From contig NZ_JAIQZM010000001.1 of the NCBI RefSeq assembly GCF_023333595.1, positions 404,039 to 460,680 on the forward strand: a stretch of 56,642 nt of DNA. Direction: 5' to 3'. This document shows positions 33,389 to 42,630 of the stretch, one piece after another. Source of the DNA: Argonema galeatum A003/A1. Its GTDB lineage: Bacteria; Cyanobacteriota; Cyanobacteriia; Cyanobacteriales; Aerosakkonemataceae. The notes below the pieces were generated by a model. It saw only the letters and a list, made by a program, of their open reading frames with translations, did not search any database and was not told the origin of the DNA. The translations under genes and the position numbers were made by a program. How positions within the stretch are numbered: the stretch's first letter is position 1; every line of letters starts with the position of its first letter.

Positions 33389-33402
33389 GTAGTTTTTGTT
33401 AC
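33389..33402. promoter_or_regulatory. Candidate NtcA box (GTA-N8-TAC)
   Basis: GTAGTTTTTGTTAC is a perfect GTA-N8-TAC match, the binding consensus of the cyanobacterial nitrogen regulator NtcA. It lies 67 bp upstream of the urate oxidase GTG and 11 bp from the allantoinase start, so activation of the uricase operon is the more likely use. A -10 at the usual distance is weak (CAAGAT near 33423-33428). The nitrogen-scavenging function of the genes makes this site credible, but it is a single 6-base match. Confidence 0.5.
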
Positions 33403-33469
33403 AGTTATCTGGTGAAAATTTCAAGATGCTGGTTTTTTATCCTAAAGGAAATTTGCAGAGGAGTATATA

Positions 33470-34390
33470 GTGGGCGCAGAAATTAGCTACGGCAAAGAAC
33501 AAGTTACGCTTTATCGCACCTATGCCAAACCGATGTCGGGGTTAACAGCAATTCCTGAGTCGGCGTTTTCTGAGAAAGAAAATATACTGTTTGCTGTGGA
33601 TGTTGGTGTGGAGGTGCTTGGCGATAATTTTTTGCCAGCTTATACTGAGGGCGATAACAGAAATGTGGTCGCTACCGATACGATGAAAAACTTTGTTTTG
33701 AAACAAGCGATCGCATTTGGTGGTTCCACTCTAGAAGGTTTTCTCGATTTCCTCGGCAAACAGTTTTTGGCAACTTATCCCCAGATGTCATCCCTGCGGA
33801 TAACGGGAAAAGAACAACCTTTTAATGCGGCGTCTGTTCCTCAAAATGGTACTTTTGTAGATAGCGGCGTGTTGTTTAGTAGGTCACATAATGATTATGC
33901 GATCGCAACTTTAGATTTCGATCGCGATGGAGAAGATATCAAGATTATATCTCACGAATGCGGTCGCGTTGGATTTCAGTTAATTAAGATTACCGGAAGT
34001 TCATTTGCCAGCTTCGATCGCGATGGATATACCACATTGCCAGAAAAAAGCGATCGGCCTTTGTTCATCTATCTGGATGCCAACTGGAAATATGGGGATG
34101 TAGAAAATGCGATCGCACCCGACTTATCCCAATACATCGCACCCGAACAAGTACGCGATCTCGTCCAAGTTGTCTTCCATGAATTTGTCAGCAAATCAAT
34201 CCAACATCTCATCCACGAAATGGGCATTCGACTGCTAAATCGCTTCCCCCAAATGGCAGAAGTTTCCTTTACAGCTCAAAATCGACTTTGGGATACAGCA
34301 TTTGTTTCAGAAGAAAACGAAAAAATCAAAGTTTATTGCGATCCGCGACCGCCTTATGGAATGATCAAGTTAAAATTAAGCAGAGATTAA
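33470..34390 (+). CDS. Urate oxidase (cofactor-free uricase)
   Basis: 306 residues; oxidises urate with O2 to 5-hydroxyisourate. Two T-fold halves are visible: VVATDTMKNFVLKQAI (with the catalytic Thr-Lys context) and the second half LFIYLDANWKYGD ... VRDLVQVVFHEFVSKSIQHLIHEMG. GTG start at 33470 with AGAGGAG eight bases upstream. It is the first gene of a three-gene uricase/HIU hydrolase/OHCU decarboxylase run; the next gene starts 6 bp after its stop. Confidence 0.95.
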   Translation: MGAEISYGKEQVTLYRTYAKPMSGLTAIPESAFSEKENILFAVDVGVEVLGDNFLPAYTEGDNRNVVATDTMKNFVLKQAIAFGGSTLEGFLDFLGKQFLATYPQMSSLRITGKEQPFNAASVPQNGTFVDSGVLFSRSHNDYAIATLDFDRDGEDIKIISHECGRVGFQLIKITGSSFASFDRDGYTTLPEKSDRPLFIYLDANWKYGDVENAIAPDLSQYIAPEQVRDLVQVVFHEFVSKSIQHLIHEMGIRLLNRFPQMAEVSFTAQNRLWDTAFVSEENEKIKVYCDPRPPYGMIKLKLSRD

Positions 34391-34396
34391 TCAAAT

Positions 34397-34759
34397 ATGG
34401 CCGGTAAACTCACTACTCATGTACTCGATACAACTCAGGGTTGTCCCGCAGCAAATATGGAGATAGAACTGTGGTTGCTTACTCCACACTATGAGGGTAA
34501 AAAACTGTTAAAAACAGTGCGAACTAATAAAGATGGACGCACCAATGCACCGTTACTCGCTGAGGGTGAGTTAGAGGTAGGAGTTTACGAGTTAATATTT
34601 GCAGTGGGCGAATACTTTAGTTCTCAGTCAATTAAAACTCCTCAACCGCACTTTCTCGATCGCATTCCCATTCGGTTTGGCATTGCGGATATTCACGCTC
34701 ATTATCATGTACCATTGCTAACATCTCCTTGGGCGTATAGTACCTATCGCGGTAGTTGA
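34397..34759 (+). CDS. uraH: 5-hydroxyisourate hydrolase (transthyretin-like)
   Basis: 120 residues; hydrolyses 5-hydroxyisourate to OHCU. It shows the N-terminal LTTHVLDTTQGCPAANM signature and the C-terminal HYHVPLLTSPWAYSTYRGS, where the YRGS tetrapeptide and the active-site histidines are conserved. Full length for the family and without a signal peptide. Starts 6 bp after urate oxidase and is co-transcribed. Confidence 0.95.
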   Translation: MAGKLTTHVLDTTQGCPAANMEIELWLLTPHYEGKKLLKTVRTNKDGRTNAPLLAEGELEVGVYELIFAVGEYFSSQSIKTPQPHFLDRIPIRFGIADIHAHYHVPLLTSPWAYSTYRGS

Positions 34760-34849
34760 TTGGTAGACATTTTGAGTCAAAGTTTTTTGATTAAACCACA
34801 GATGAACACAGATGAAGATTAGAACTTTTACAGGAAATATAGTAAAACG

Positions 34850-35338
34850 ATGAAGTACCAAATAGACGTACTCAATCAAATGAGTCAACGAGATTTTGTC
34901 GAAGCTTTGGGCGCAATTTTTGAGGATTCACCTTGGGTAGCTGAAAAAGCGTATAACAAACGACCTTTTGCAGATTTAGGATCGCTGCATCAAACAATGG
35001 TGGGAGTGGTGCGAGATGCAAGTTTAGATGAACAACTGGTATTAATTCGATCGCATCCAGATTTGGGAAGTAAACTAAAAATGAGCGAATCTTCCGTGCA
35101 AGAACAAGCTGGTGCTGGATTGGATAGGTTAAGTAGTGAAGAGTATGAAAGATTTCAGTCGCTTAATCAAGCATATCAAGAAAAATTTGCCTTTCCTTTT
35201 ATTATTGCGGTGAAAAATCATACTAAAGAAAGTATTCTGGATGCCTTTTCTATGCGGTTGCAAAATAGTAGGGAAGCTGAAATAGAAAGCGCTTTGCAGG
35301 AAATTTATCAGATTGCTTGGTTTCGTTATTTTAATTGA
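34850..35338 (+). CDS. uraD: OHCU decarboxylase
   Basis: 162 residues; decarboxylates 2-oxo-4-hydroxy-4-carboxy-5-ureidoimidazoline to S-allantoin. The family motifs FEDSPWVAEKAYNKRPF, IRSHPDLGSK (catalytic histidine), EQAGAGLDRL and FPFIIAVKNH are intact. It follows uraH by 90 bp, which includes an ACCACAGATGAACACAGATG repeat. It completes urate-to-allantoin conversion in three consecutive genes. Confidence 0.94.
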   Translation: MKYQIDVLNQMSQRDFVEALGAIFEDSPWVAEKAYNKRPFADLGSLHQTMVGVVRDASLDEQLVLIRSHPDLGSKLKMSESSVQEQAGAGLDRLSSEEYERFQSLNQAYQEKFAFPFIIAVKNHTKESILDAFSMRLQNSREAEIESALQEIYQIAWFRYFN

Positions 35339-35382
35339 AGCTGTTTTGGATTATAGCGGTTCTCAAGTAAGTGAGGTACGTA

Positions 35383-35870
35383 GTTGGGCTTTAGCCCTCT
35401 TAATTTAGTGGTTATATAAGCTGTCAGTCATACCTCATCTACCTTATAAGGGCTATAGCTGAAATTTCGTTTTTTTTTCAATTTAGATATTGTGCCAATT
35501 GCAACGCCCACCAGCAATATCTGTCAGATCACCAGCCCGCCAGTCCGCCAGCCCGCCAGTCCGCCAGCCCACCAGCCCACCAGCCCGCCTGGGGTTCAAA
35601 CCCCAGGTTAATAGCGAAAGTCCACTGAAGTGGACTGAGTGATAAGAAACCCGGTTTCTTGAAGAAACCGGGTTTCTGGGGGTTTTCAGTCGGTTAAAAC
35701 CGACTTTCGCTATGAGACAGGGAATTGATTCCCTGTCGGGCTAGGTGGAAAGAAACCGGGTTTCTGGGGGTTTTCAGTCGGTTTTAACCGACTTTCGCTA
35801 TTAGACGGGGAATTGATTCCCGGCGGGTTGTAAGCGAAGCCATTGACAACGTAAGCCGAAAAATTTACTT
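35383..35870. repeat. Nested hairpin-repeat cluster (copy A4 and relatives)
   Basis: The gene-less stretch 35339-35989 is mostly repeats. It holds a GGTACGTAGTTGGGCTTTAG half-repeat (35383), an 8-bp tandem CCAGCCCG/CCAGTCCG array (35531-35590), then the A-type element: CCTGGGGTTCAAACCCCAGG, TAATAGCGAAAGT, AGTCCACTGAAGTGGACT, interrupted by a GAAACCCGGTTTCTT palindrome, AGTCGGTTAAAACCGACT, TTTCGCTATGAG and ACAGGGAATTGATTCCCTGT. The right part is then repeated with new stems (AGTCGGTTTTAACCGACT, CGGGGAATTGATTCCCGG). No gene seen. Confidence 0.9.
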
Positions 35871-35989
35871 CTGATTTTTCAATTACCACCGCGTAATGTA
35901 TTATTCATCCTCCAATTGCGATAGGTTGGGTGTCACGTCTGCGAAACCCAGCCTAAAATCATTTTAACTAATCTTTTCGATTGTTTTTT

Positions 35990-36382
35990 CTATCTCAATC
36001 CGGTGCTACGAACGATAACTTGATTACCTCTCCTAACTATTAATGTTGAGGGTGCGTTACCGTTTTCAGTCATAGGAGAACTAACAACATAAAAATATTC
36101 TCCATTACGCCAAGCCTTTGTACAAACTCCCTCTCTGCAACTGACTTTACCGTTTCTTAAAGAGATACAGCGATTTCTAGTATCGCAGCCTCGATAAGTT
36201 AAATTCCCCGTTCCGTTTACACCATTCCAAGAATCTTCATTGCCAATATTTATCCTCCATTGTCCATTCCTTAAAACTGTATTGGCAAGAGTTGGAGATG
36301 TGAATGCGAAAAACGCGGTGGCGATCGAAGTCAGGGCGATCGCAGGAATTAAGCACTTGTTTGTAAAGGTTTTTAATTTCAT
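35990..36382 (-). CDS. Small secreted protein of unknown function
   Basis: 130 residues. A signal peptide (KCLIPAIALTSIATAFFAF, cleaved near TLANT) is followed by an SH3-like or beta-rich mature part: LRNGQWRINIGNEDSWNGVN, TYRGCDTRNRCISLRNGKVSCREGVCTKAW, with four cysteines that could pair. The family is not recognised. It is probably periplasmic or extracellular. Monocistronic. Confidence 0.7.
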   Translation of the reverse strand: MKLKTFTNKCLIPAIALTSIATAFFAFTSPTLANTVLRNGQWRINIGNEDSWNGVNGTGNLTYRGCDTRNRCISLRNGKVSCREGVCTKAWRNGEYFYVVSSPMTENGNAPSTLIVRRGNQVIVRSTGLR

Positions 36383-36464
36383 AATCGAATTGGTGACACT
36401 ACTTTTAAAAGTAACCCAAATTTTAGCTATGGTAATTCACCCATTGTAAGTATTTTTGCATAAG

Positions 36465-36585
36465 GGTACGTTGTTGCGCTTTAGCGCACTTATTACAACT
36501 GGGATAAGAGCGCTAAAGCGCAACAACGTACCTAATTGGGTTGATCAGCCGATTAGACAGGGAATTGATTCCCTGTCAGGCTATC
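36465..36585. repeat. GGTACGTTGTTGCGC palindrome plus ACAGGGAATTGATTCCCTGT
   Basis: Bases 36465-36532 form a long inverted repeat with GGTACGTTGTTGCGCTTTAG arms. Bases 36553-36572 hold a separate outer hairpin of the A-type element. Both lie between the small secreted protein and the GH25 gene's stop. Confidence 0.8.
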
Positions 36586-36589
36586 TGTC

Positions 36590-37468
36590 TTAGATCAATT
36601 TGTCAATCGAACCATTGAACCTGTTTATATCGAACTTGCCAGTAACTCCAGCTACTACACCTGTTTCTGTATATTGCCATAACGTCCAACCTTTTCCTCC
36701 CCAGTTATTAGCCGGAACAAGAGGCTGAGGCTTATCTGTATAGTGTGCAATCCAAAGCCGGTACGCAGTGAAAACTTCAGAGTTATTCATGAATTCCTGC
36801 CAAAAAGAGTTACTGGTATAAATGATGGGTTTGCGTCCCGTCACCTGTTCTACCTTATGCAGGAACTTTTGCACCCTGTCAATACGTTGGTTGAAAGAGA
36901 TAGTTTTCCATTGCTTAGCCACAGATTCGGGAAATTGTTCCAAATCCACTACTGGAGACAAGTCACTCAGTTCCAGATTGCCAAGCGTTTTCAGGAAGTT
37001 ATCTGCCTGTTGTTCGCCAGTTTTCAAGGGGCGGAAAAAATGATATGCGCCGCGAATAATACCAGCTTGTTTCATTTGTAACCAATTGGTCGCAAAAGTT
37101 TGGTCTACGAAGTCACCACCCTCAGTTGCCTTGGCAAAAGCGTAGGAGATATTCGCTTTCTTAACAGCCTGCCAATCTACAATTTTATTGTGCATGGAAA
37201 CATCAATGCCAATAATTCTGGGATTGAAGACTTCGACAGGTGCGTCTAAAATTGCTGACCAAGTGTTTTTAGCAACAATCCCATCAACCTCTAGACCCTT
37301 ACCTTGCTGAAAATGCTTAACCGATTTCTCTGTCCCTAGTCCGAACTTTCCATCAATATTGTCTCCGAAAAAACCCAATTTTGTTTGCAGCAGCTTGACG
37401 TCATCTTGCAATTCGGGAAAGTCAATTCCATCTCCCCGACGGAGAATAGGCAGTTTTGTGGATACCAT
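36590..37468 (-). CDS. GH25 lysozyme with peptidoglycan-binding domain
   Basis: 292 residues. The N-terminal PG_binding_1 domain (about 10-72) has DDVKLLQTKLGFFGDNIDGKFG and VDGIVAKNTWSAIL. The GH25 muramidase domain starts IIGIDVSMHNKIVDWQAVKKA and has VVDLEQF with the catalytic acid, RKPIIYTSNSFWQEF and WTLWQYTETG; it cleaves the MurNAc-GlcNAc bond. No signal peptide is seen, as in phage endolysins that depend on a holin. It follows the M15 gene on the same strand. Confidence 0.9.
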   Translation of the reverse strand: MVSTKLPILRRGDGIDFPELQDDVKLLQTKLGFFGDNIDGKFGLGTEKSVKHFQQGKGLEVDGIVAKNTWSAILDAPVEVFNPRIIGIDVSMHNKIVDWQAVKKANISYAFAKATEGGDFVDQTFATNWLQMKQAGIIRGAYHFFRPLKTGEQQADNFLKTLGNLELSDLSPVVDLEQFPESVAKQWKTISFNQRIDRVQKFLHKVEQVTGRKPIIYTSNSFWQEFMNNSEVFTAYRLWIAHYTDKPQPLVPANNWGGKGWTLWQYTETGVVAGVTGKFDINRFNGSIDKLI

Positions 37469-37509
37469 TTTTCAATTCCTCGGTTTAATTGTGAAAAACT
37501 TGCTTGATA

Positions 37510-37559
37510 AGTAGGTAAGTAAAACAATAATTTTCATGATTATTTTTTACTTACCTACT
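37510..37559. terminator. AGTAGGTAAGTAAAA stem-loop between the two lysins
   Basis: AGTAGGTAAGTAAAA pairs with TTTTTTACTTACCTACT around an AT-rich loop. It lies between the M15 and GH25 genes and may attenuate or process the shared transcript; there is no strong GC stem. Confidence 0.45.
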
Positions 37560-37592
37560 GTGACAATCGATTAAACTAACAGTGCGACTGGG

Positions 37593-38429
37593 TTATAACA
37601 AACCCATCCTCTTAAGCGTTACTAGCCCCACAACACCATCAGCAATCAAATCCTTGTCTTGTTGAAACTTCTTGATTGCGGCATCAGTAGTCGTACCAAA
37701 GAAGCCATCGGCATTAAGATTGAAATTCATCTTAATTAATGCCTGCTGAAGTTCGCGCACGTCTTCTCCTTGCATCAAGGGATCGGTTAGTCGCAGCACC
37801 CTCCTGAGAGGATTGACGGAAGATTTATCTCCCTTAGAAAAACCTTCTATGGGTGACTCACCCAGTCGTGCCAAAGTCATAGGGCCAACATCACCGTCCA
37901 CTGTCAGAATGCGATCGGGATTGTTTAAGTTCCAGAGTTTTTGGAAAGCTTTGATAGCGGCAATCTTGTAACTTTGAGCATTAGGATTACCTTCTCCTCC
38001 GAAAGAGAAATGTACGGAGTCACTAGGGCCAAACCATTGCCAACCGTACTTTTTGAGGTAAGGTTTCCAACCGTCATGGTCTTCAATATCCAATGCCAAA
38101 CCGCTTTGGTGATTGCTTTTACCTACAGGGGCTACCTTGGGAATGCCGAGCCGATCTTTGTTAATGAACAGAAAGAATTGCTGGGCAATTGTGCGATAAG
38201 CTGAGTTAACAACAAGCGTTTGATCGCGTTCGTTAATAGCACGTTGCAGTGCTGCTTTAGCATCTTTTTGTAGCAAAGGCCAAACCGCATTGCCACCTGC
38301 TACCACATTTAGATCTGTAAAACTGACAAGCGGGTTGTTCGGAATTAAGAGGTTTACCTGAGCGATAATTTGCTTGTCGAGTTGGCTAACTATGCTAGTT
38401 GAAGAGCCGGGAGCATTTTTGAGCATCAT
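37593..38429 (-). CDS. M15-family D,D-peptidase-like protein with peptidoglycan-binding domain
   Basis: 278 residues from the ATG at 38427-38429 (MMLKNAPGSS), which has GGAG upstream; the frame is open to 38558, but that N terminus has no support and overlaps the preceding gene. The peptidase core has VNSAYRTIAQQFFLF, SNHQSGLALDIED (His and Asp zinc ligands) and DSVHFSF (third His). A C-terminal PG_binding_1 domain holds VRELQQALIKMNFNLNADGFFG. It is an endolysin-like layout without a secretion signal, between a holin-like gene and a GH25 lysozyme. Confidence 0.85.
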   Translation of the reverse strand: MMLKNAPGSSTSIVSQLDKQIIAQVNLLIPNNPLVSFTDLNVVAGGNAVWPLLQKDAKAALQRAINERDQTLVVNSAYRTIAQQFFLFINKDRLGIPKVAPVGKSNHQSGLALDIEDHDGWKPYLKKYGWQWFGPSDSVHFSFGGEGNPNAQSYKIAAIKAFQKLWNLNNPDRILTVDGDVGPMTLARLGESPIEGFSKGDKSSVNPLRRVLRLTDPLMQGEDVRELQQALIKMNFNLNADGFFGTTTDAAIKKFQQDKDLIADGVVGLVTLKRMGLL

Positions 38430-38499
38430 AATTAATTTCTCCAGAAAAGTGTTTGTTGTAAAAAGTACGGTGCTTACTGCCTCAAGAAAACAAGTTTTA

Positions 38500-38796
38500 T
38501 CAAGTATTTTTTGAAGCATTCGTTTCAAAATCGGATTTGTTCGGGCCTGGGAAACCATCTGGGGTAAAGACAGGGGATTCTGCCTGAACCCGTCCGGCTA
38601 CAGTTGCACCAGTCGTAGCCAGAATAATCACGATGTTTACGGTGTGTTGTACCGAGAGTTCGTGTTTGCTAACTGCATCGCCTATAATAGGAGCGATCGC
38701 TGCTAACGCTGTTAATGCTGCACCCCAGAAAGTTTTGCTCTCAAAGATGCTTTTGGCGTTATTGTTAGGGAATGTTGGTTGGTTAACTGTGTTCAT
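38500..38796 (-). CDS. Holin-like small membrane protein
   Basis: 98 residues from the ATG at 38794-38796 (MNTVNQPTFPNN). Two hydrophobic segments, TFWGAALTALAAIAPIIGDAV and TVNIVIILATTGATVAGRV, are joined by a short polar turn (SKHELSVQH). The size and two-helix pattern fit class II holins or similar pore proteins, and the next genes are cell-wall hydrolases with no signal peptide. The family is not certain. Confidence 0.65.
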   Translation of the reverse strand: MNTVNQPTFPNNNAKSIFESKTFWGAALTALAAIAPIIGDAVSKHELSVQHTVNIVIILATTGATVAGRVQAESPVFTPDGFPGPNKSDFETNASKNT

Positions 38797-38987
38797 TTGA
38801 TTTCGACCAACTCGTTTGGCTGATGTATTAAATCTAATTCTGTTTTTTTGGTTGTGCAGTGAGAAAAAGTAGTAAATAGTCACAAGGTTTTGGAGAAATA
38901 AACTGGGTTAAACTCACCCGAAAAGGTGAGCGTAGTAATAAAAAGTAAGTTAAGATTAGAAAAAGACTTTAAAACTCTATTAATAAA

Positions 38988-41900
38988 ATGACTATTGACG
39001 AAGCTCTAGGTATCGTAGATAAAGTTCTGAACCCAGAAAAGCTCAATGATGTTCAAGAGCAGATATTTCGCGGCTCTTGGGAAGGAAAGACCTTTCCGGA
39101 GATAGCAAAGGAACTCGGCTACGATTCCGAACACATCAAGAATGTTGGTGCCAAGTTATGGAAAATCCTCACTCAAGCTTTTGGGGAGGAAGTAACTAAA
39201 GGTAACTTTAAGGCAGTTTTGAGGCGCAGGAAGGAGCTAAACCCAGATCCACGCCCCGTAGAACCTATCCCGCCTCCACTACCTCCCAACCGTTACCAAG
39301 ATTGGGGAGAAGCGCCGGATGTCGCGCTTTTTTATGGTCGCACCGCAGAACTGGCTACATTAGAGCAATGGATTGTCAACGATCGCTGTCGTTTGGTGGC
39401 GTTACTCGGCATGGGGGGGATGGGTAAAACTTCTCTGTCTGTAAAGCTAGCGGAACAGATTCAGGATAAGTTTGAATTTGTCATCTGGCGAAGTCTCCGC
39501 AACGCTCCACTAATCGAAGAAGTCTTAGCCAACTTGCTGCAATCGCTTTCCAACCAAGAGGAAACCGATTTACCAGAAAGCGTCAACGCTAGAATATCCC
39601 GACTAATTGAATGTTTGCGTCAACACCGCTGTCTGTTGGTATTGGACAATTTCGAGACGATTCTTTGCCCTGGCGATCGGCCCGGAAAATATCGCGAAGG
39701 CTATGATGGGTATAGAGAGTTAATCAGACAGGTGGGAGAAACACCCCATTGCAGCTGCTTAGTGCTAACCAGTCGGGAGAAGCCTACAGAAATTGCGCCG
39801 TTGGAAGGGGAAGAACTACCTGTTCGCTCATTACAACTAACTGGCTTAAAAGAAGCTGAAGGACGAGAAATCTTTAATCGAAAGGGTTCCTTCATTGGCT
39901 CATATAACGAATGGAAAACCTTAATCGAACACTATGCTGGTAATCCGCTAGCTTTAAAAATGGTGGCTCCAGTTATTGAAAACTTATTTGATAAAAATAT
40001 TTCTGAATATCTAGAAGAAGTTTTAAAGCCAGGACTTGCGGTTTTTGATAACATTCGGCAGCTTTTAGATCGGCAGATGGAACGCTTGTCAGATGCAGAA
40101 CAGGAGATTATGTACTGGTTGGCGATCGAGCGCGAGGGGGTTTCAATTACAGAATTACAGTTAGATGTTTTACCCCGATGGCGGCCAAAAGTGTTGGAAT
40201 CGCTGAATTTTCTGAAATGGCGATCGCTGATTGAGAAAAAGACAGACTTGCCAAGTTTTACGCAACAGCCTGTGGTCATGGAGTACGTTACCGAGCGTTT
40301 AATCGATCGGGTTTGCCAAGAGATTATCACGGAAAAAATCAATATTCTCAACAGCCACGCTTTAATCAAGGCACAGGCCAAAGACTATATCAGACAAAGC
40401 CAAATTAGCCTCATACTCCAACAAGTAGCGGATAGGTTAATAACTATTTGTAGGGGTAAAATTAATGTAGAAAATAAGCTGAATCAAATTATATCAAGGT
40501 TGCGAAAAGAATTTCCCCAAGAGCCTGGGTATGCCGCTGGCAATATTCTGAATCTGCTGTGCCAACTGAAGACTGATTTAACTGGTTATGATTTTTCCGA
40601 GCTAACGGTTTGGCAAGCTTATCTACAGGGAGTGAATTTGCACGATGTCAATTTCGCTCGTGCAGATCTGTCTAAATCAGCTTTTACAGAAACCTTCGGT
40701 AGCATTATGTCGGTGGTATTTAGCCCGAATGGAAAACTTTTAGCAACAGGCGGTGACGCTGCTGAGATTCGCTTGTGGCAAGTTGCCGATGGGAGACCTA
40801 TGATGACCTGTAGGGGACATACTCATTGGGTATTGTCGATCGCATTCAGTCCCGACGGTCAAACTCTAGCTAGCAGTAGTAATGACCAAACAGTGAAGTT
40901 ATGGGATGTCAACACCGGACAATGCCTGAGAACTTTGCACGGGCATACCAACTGGGTATGGTCGGTCGCCTTCAGTCCTGATGGTCGAACGCTGGCTTCT
41001 GCCAGTTTCGATCGCACTATCAGATTGTGGGATGTTTCTAGCGGTCAGCCTTTGAGAACTTTGGAGGGACATACTAATTCAGTACGATCGATCGCCTTTA
41101 GTCCATCTGATGTCACAGGCGAGACGCCTGTGCTACTAGCTAGCAGCAGCGATGACCAAACGGTGCGGTTGTGGGATATTCGCACAGGCGAATGCCTGAG
41201 AACTTTGCAGGGGCATACCCACTGGGTCTGGTCAGTTGCCTACAGCCCGGATGGTAAAACTCTGGTTACCGGCAGTGCCGATCGCACCCTCAAATTGTGG
41301 GATGCTTCTAGCGGTCAGCCTCTCTTAACTTTGGAGGGACATACTCATTTAGTGCGATCGGTTGCCTTTAGTCCAGATGGTCAGACTCTTGCCAGTAGCA
41401 GTCATGACCACACCCTACGCTGCTGGGATGCCAAGACAGGTCAATGCCTGAGAACTTTGCAGACCGATTGGGTACAGTCAGTCGCCTTCAGTCCCGACGG
41501 TCAGATCTTGGCTAGCAGCAGTCACAACCAAACGGTGAAACTGTGGAACCCTCGTACTGGTCAATGCCTGAGAACTTTGCAAGGGCAAACTTATCAGGTA
41601 GCGTCAGTCGCCTTCAGTCCCGATGGTACGATCCTCGCTAGCGGTAGCAGCGACTCCTCTCTAAGACTTTGGAACGCTCAGTCCGGTCAGTTACTCAAAT
41701 GTTGCACCGGACATAAAACGTGGGTATTGTCAGTCGCTTTCAGTCCTGAAGGTAACACCCTAGCCAGCAGCAGCGAAACATTAAAATTATGGGATGTTAG
41801 TACTGGGAGCTGCCTAAGAACTTTGCAGGGGCATACCAATGTGGTAAGGTCAGTTGCTTTCAGTCCTGAAGGTAAGACTCTGGCTAGCGGGAGTTGGGAC

Positions 41901-42557
41901 AATACAGCAAAGTTATGGGATATCGATACAGAACAATGCCTAAAAACTTTGTTGGGTCACACCGATTGGATTTGGACAGTCACTTTCAGTCCAGATGGTC
42001 AAACTCTGGCTACTGGCAGCAGCGACAACACTGTCAAGTTGTGGGATATCGCTACAGGCAACTGCCTAAGAACATTGCAAGGACACACCAGTATTGTTTG
42101 GTCAGTCGCTTTCAGTCCCGATACTAAGATCTTGGTCAGCAGCAGCGATGACAATACTGTGAAATTGTGGGATATCAGTACTGGTGAATGCCGCATAACT
42201 TTGTACGGACACAGTGATGGAGTAAAGTCTGTTGCCTTTAGTCCTGATGGTAAATTCCTTGCCAGCAGCAGTGACGACCAAACGGTAAGATTGTGGGATA
42301 TCAGTACTGGTGAGTGTCTCAAAACTCTGGAAGGACACAATGGTCGAATTTGGTCAGTTGCCTTTAGCCGTCAAGGCAAAACCTTAGCCAGCGGCAGTCA
42401 AGATAAGACGATTAAGCTTTGGGATGTCGATACGGGTGAGTGCCGAAGAACTCTGAAAGCTGCTGACCCCTATCAGGGAATGAATATTACTGGCGTTACC
42501 GGCTTAACTGAAGCTCAGAAAACCACCCTGATATCTCTTGGTGCAGTGGAAGCGTGA
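38988..42557 (+). CDS. STAND NTPase with HTH, NB-ARC and 14 WD40 repeats
   Basis: 1189 residues. Residues 1-80 are a helical HTH domain of the VMAP-associated type ([20 protein letters not shown]). An NB-ARC/STAND ATPase follows: Walker [13 protein letters not shown] (G141-T148), Walker [24 protein letters not shown] short pentapeptide-like link ([19 protein letters not shown]) is followed by fourteen WD40 units from about residue 570 to 1165, enough for two seven-bladed propellers. Unit 4 contains an insertion ([10 protein letters not shown]) from a CACAGGCGAGACGCCTGTG palindrome. Such proteins are sensor switches in signalling or defence. It starts 191 bp from the divergent lysis-like genes. 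Confidence 0.93.
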   Translation: MTIDEALGIVDKVLNPEKLNDVQEQIFRGSWEGKTFPEIAKELGYDSEHIKNVGAKLWKILTQAFGEEVTKGNFKAVLRRRKELNPDPRPVEPIPPPLPPNRYQDWGEAPDVALFYGRTAELATLEQWIVNDRCRLVALLGMGGMGKTSLSVKLAEQIQDKFEFVIWRSLRNAPLIEEVLANLLQSLSNQEETDLPESVNARISRLIECLRQHRCLLVLDNFETILCPGDRPGKYREGYDGYRELIRQVGETPHCSCLVLTSREKPTEIAPLEGEELPVRSLQLTGLKEAEGREIFNRKGSFIGSYNEWKTLIEHYAGNPLALKMVAPVIENLFDKNISEYLEEVLKPGLAVFDNIRQLLDRQMERLSDAEQEIMYWLAIEREGVSITELQLDVLPRWRPKVLESLNFLKWRSLIEKKTDLPSFTQQPVVMEYVTERLIDRVCQEIITEKINILNSHALIKAQAKDYIRQSQISLILQQVADRLITICRGKINVENKLNQIISRLRKEFPQEPGYAAGNILNLLCQLKTDLTGYDFSELTVWQAYLQGVNLHDVNFARADLSKSAFTETFGSIMSVVFSPNGKLLATGGDAAEIRLWQVADGRPMMTCRGHTHWVLSIAFSPDGQTLASSSNDQTVKLWDVNTGQCLRTLHGHTNWVWSVAFSPDGRTLASASFDRTIRLWDVSSGQPLRTLEGHTNSVRSIAFSPSDVTGETPVLLASSSDDQTVRLWDIRTGECLRTLQGHTHWVWSVAYSPDGKTLVTGSADRTLKLWDASSGQPLLTLEGHTHLVRSVAFSPDGQTLASSSHDHTLRCWDAKTGQCLRTLQTDWVQSVAFSPDGQILASSSHNQTVKLWNPRTGQCLRTLQGQTYQVASVAFSPDGTILASGSSDSSLRLWNAQSGQLLKCCTGHKTWVLSVAFSPEGNTLASSSETLKLWDVSTGSCLRTLQGHTNVVRSVAFSPEGKTLASGSWDNTAKLWDIDTEQCLKTLLGHTDWIWTVTFSPDGQTLATGSSDNTVKLWDIATGNCLRTLQGHTSIVWSVAFSPDTKILVSSSDDNTVKLWDISTGECRITLYGHSDGVKSVAFSPDGKFLASSSDDQTVRLWDISTGECLKTLEGHNGRIWSVAFSRQGKTLASGSQDKTIKLWDVDTGECRRTLKAADPYQGMNITGVTGLTEAQKTTLISLGAVEA
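41107..41137. repeat. CACAGGCGAGACGCCTGTG palindrome inside a WD40 unit
   Basis: ACAGGCGagacGCCTGT palindrome in CCATCTGATGTCACAGGC. It adds about 7 residues to the fourth WD40 blade, where the sister units read [12 protein letters not shown]. Confidence 0.7.
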
Positions 42558-42630
42558 AGATTTTTATCCGGTAGCAGTCTCAAGGCCAGTGAAAGCATAA
42601 TTTGAAAATGAAGTATATAAATGCCCGATT

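Noticed and set aside
38430..38558. N-terminal extension of the M15 peptidase
   Set aside because: It overlaps the holin-like gene, has no ribosome site, and a good GGAG-ATG start lies at 38429.
41687..42340. Minus-strand frames within the WD40 gene
   Set aside because: They are antisense shadows of the regular repeat, with periodic composition following the WD40 units.
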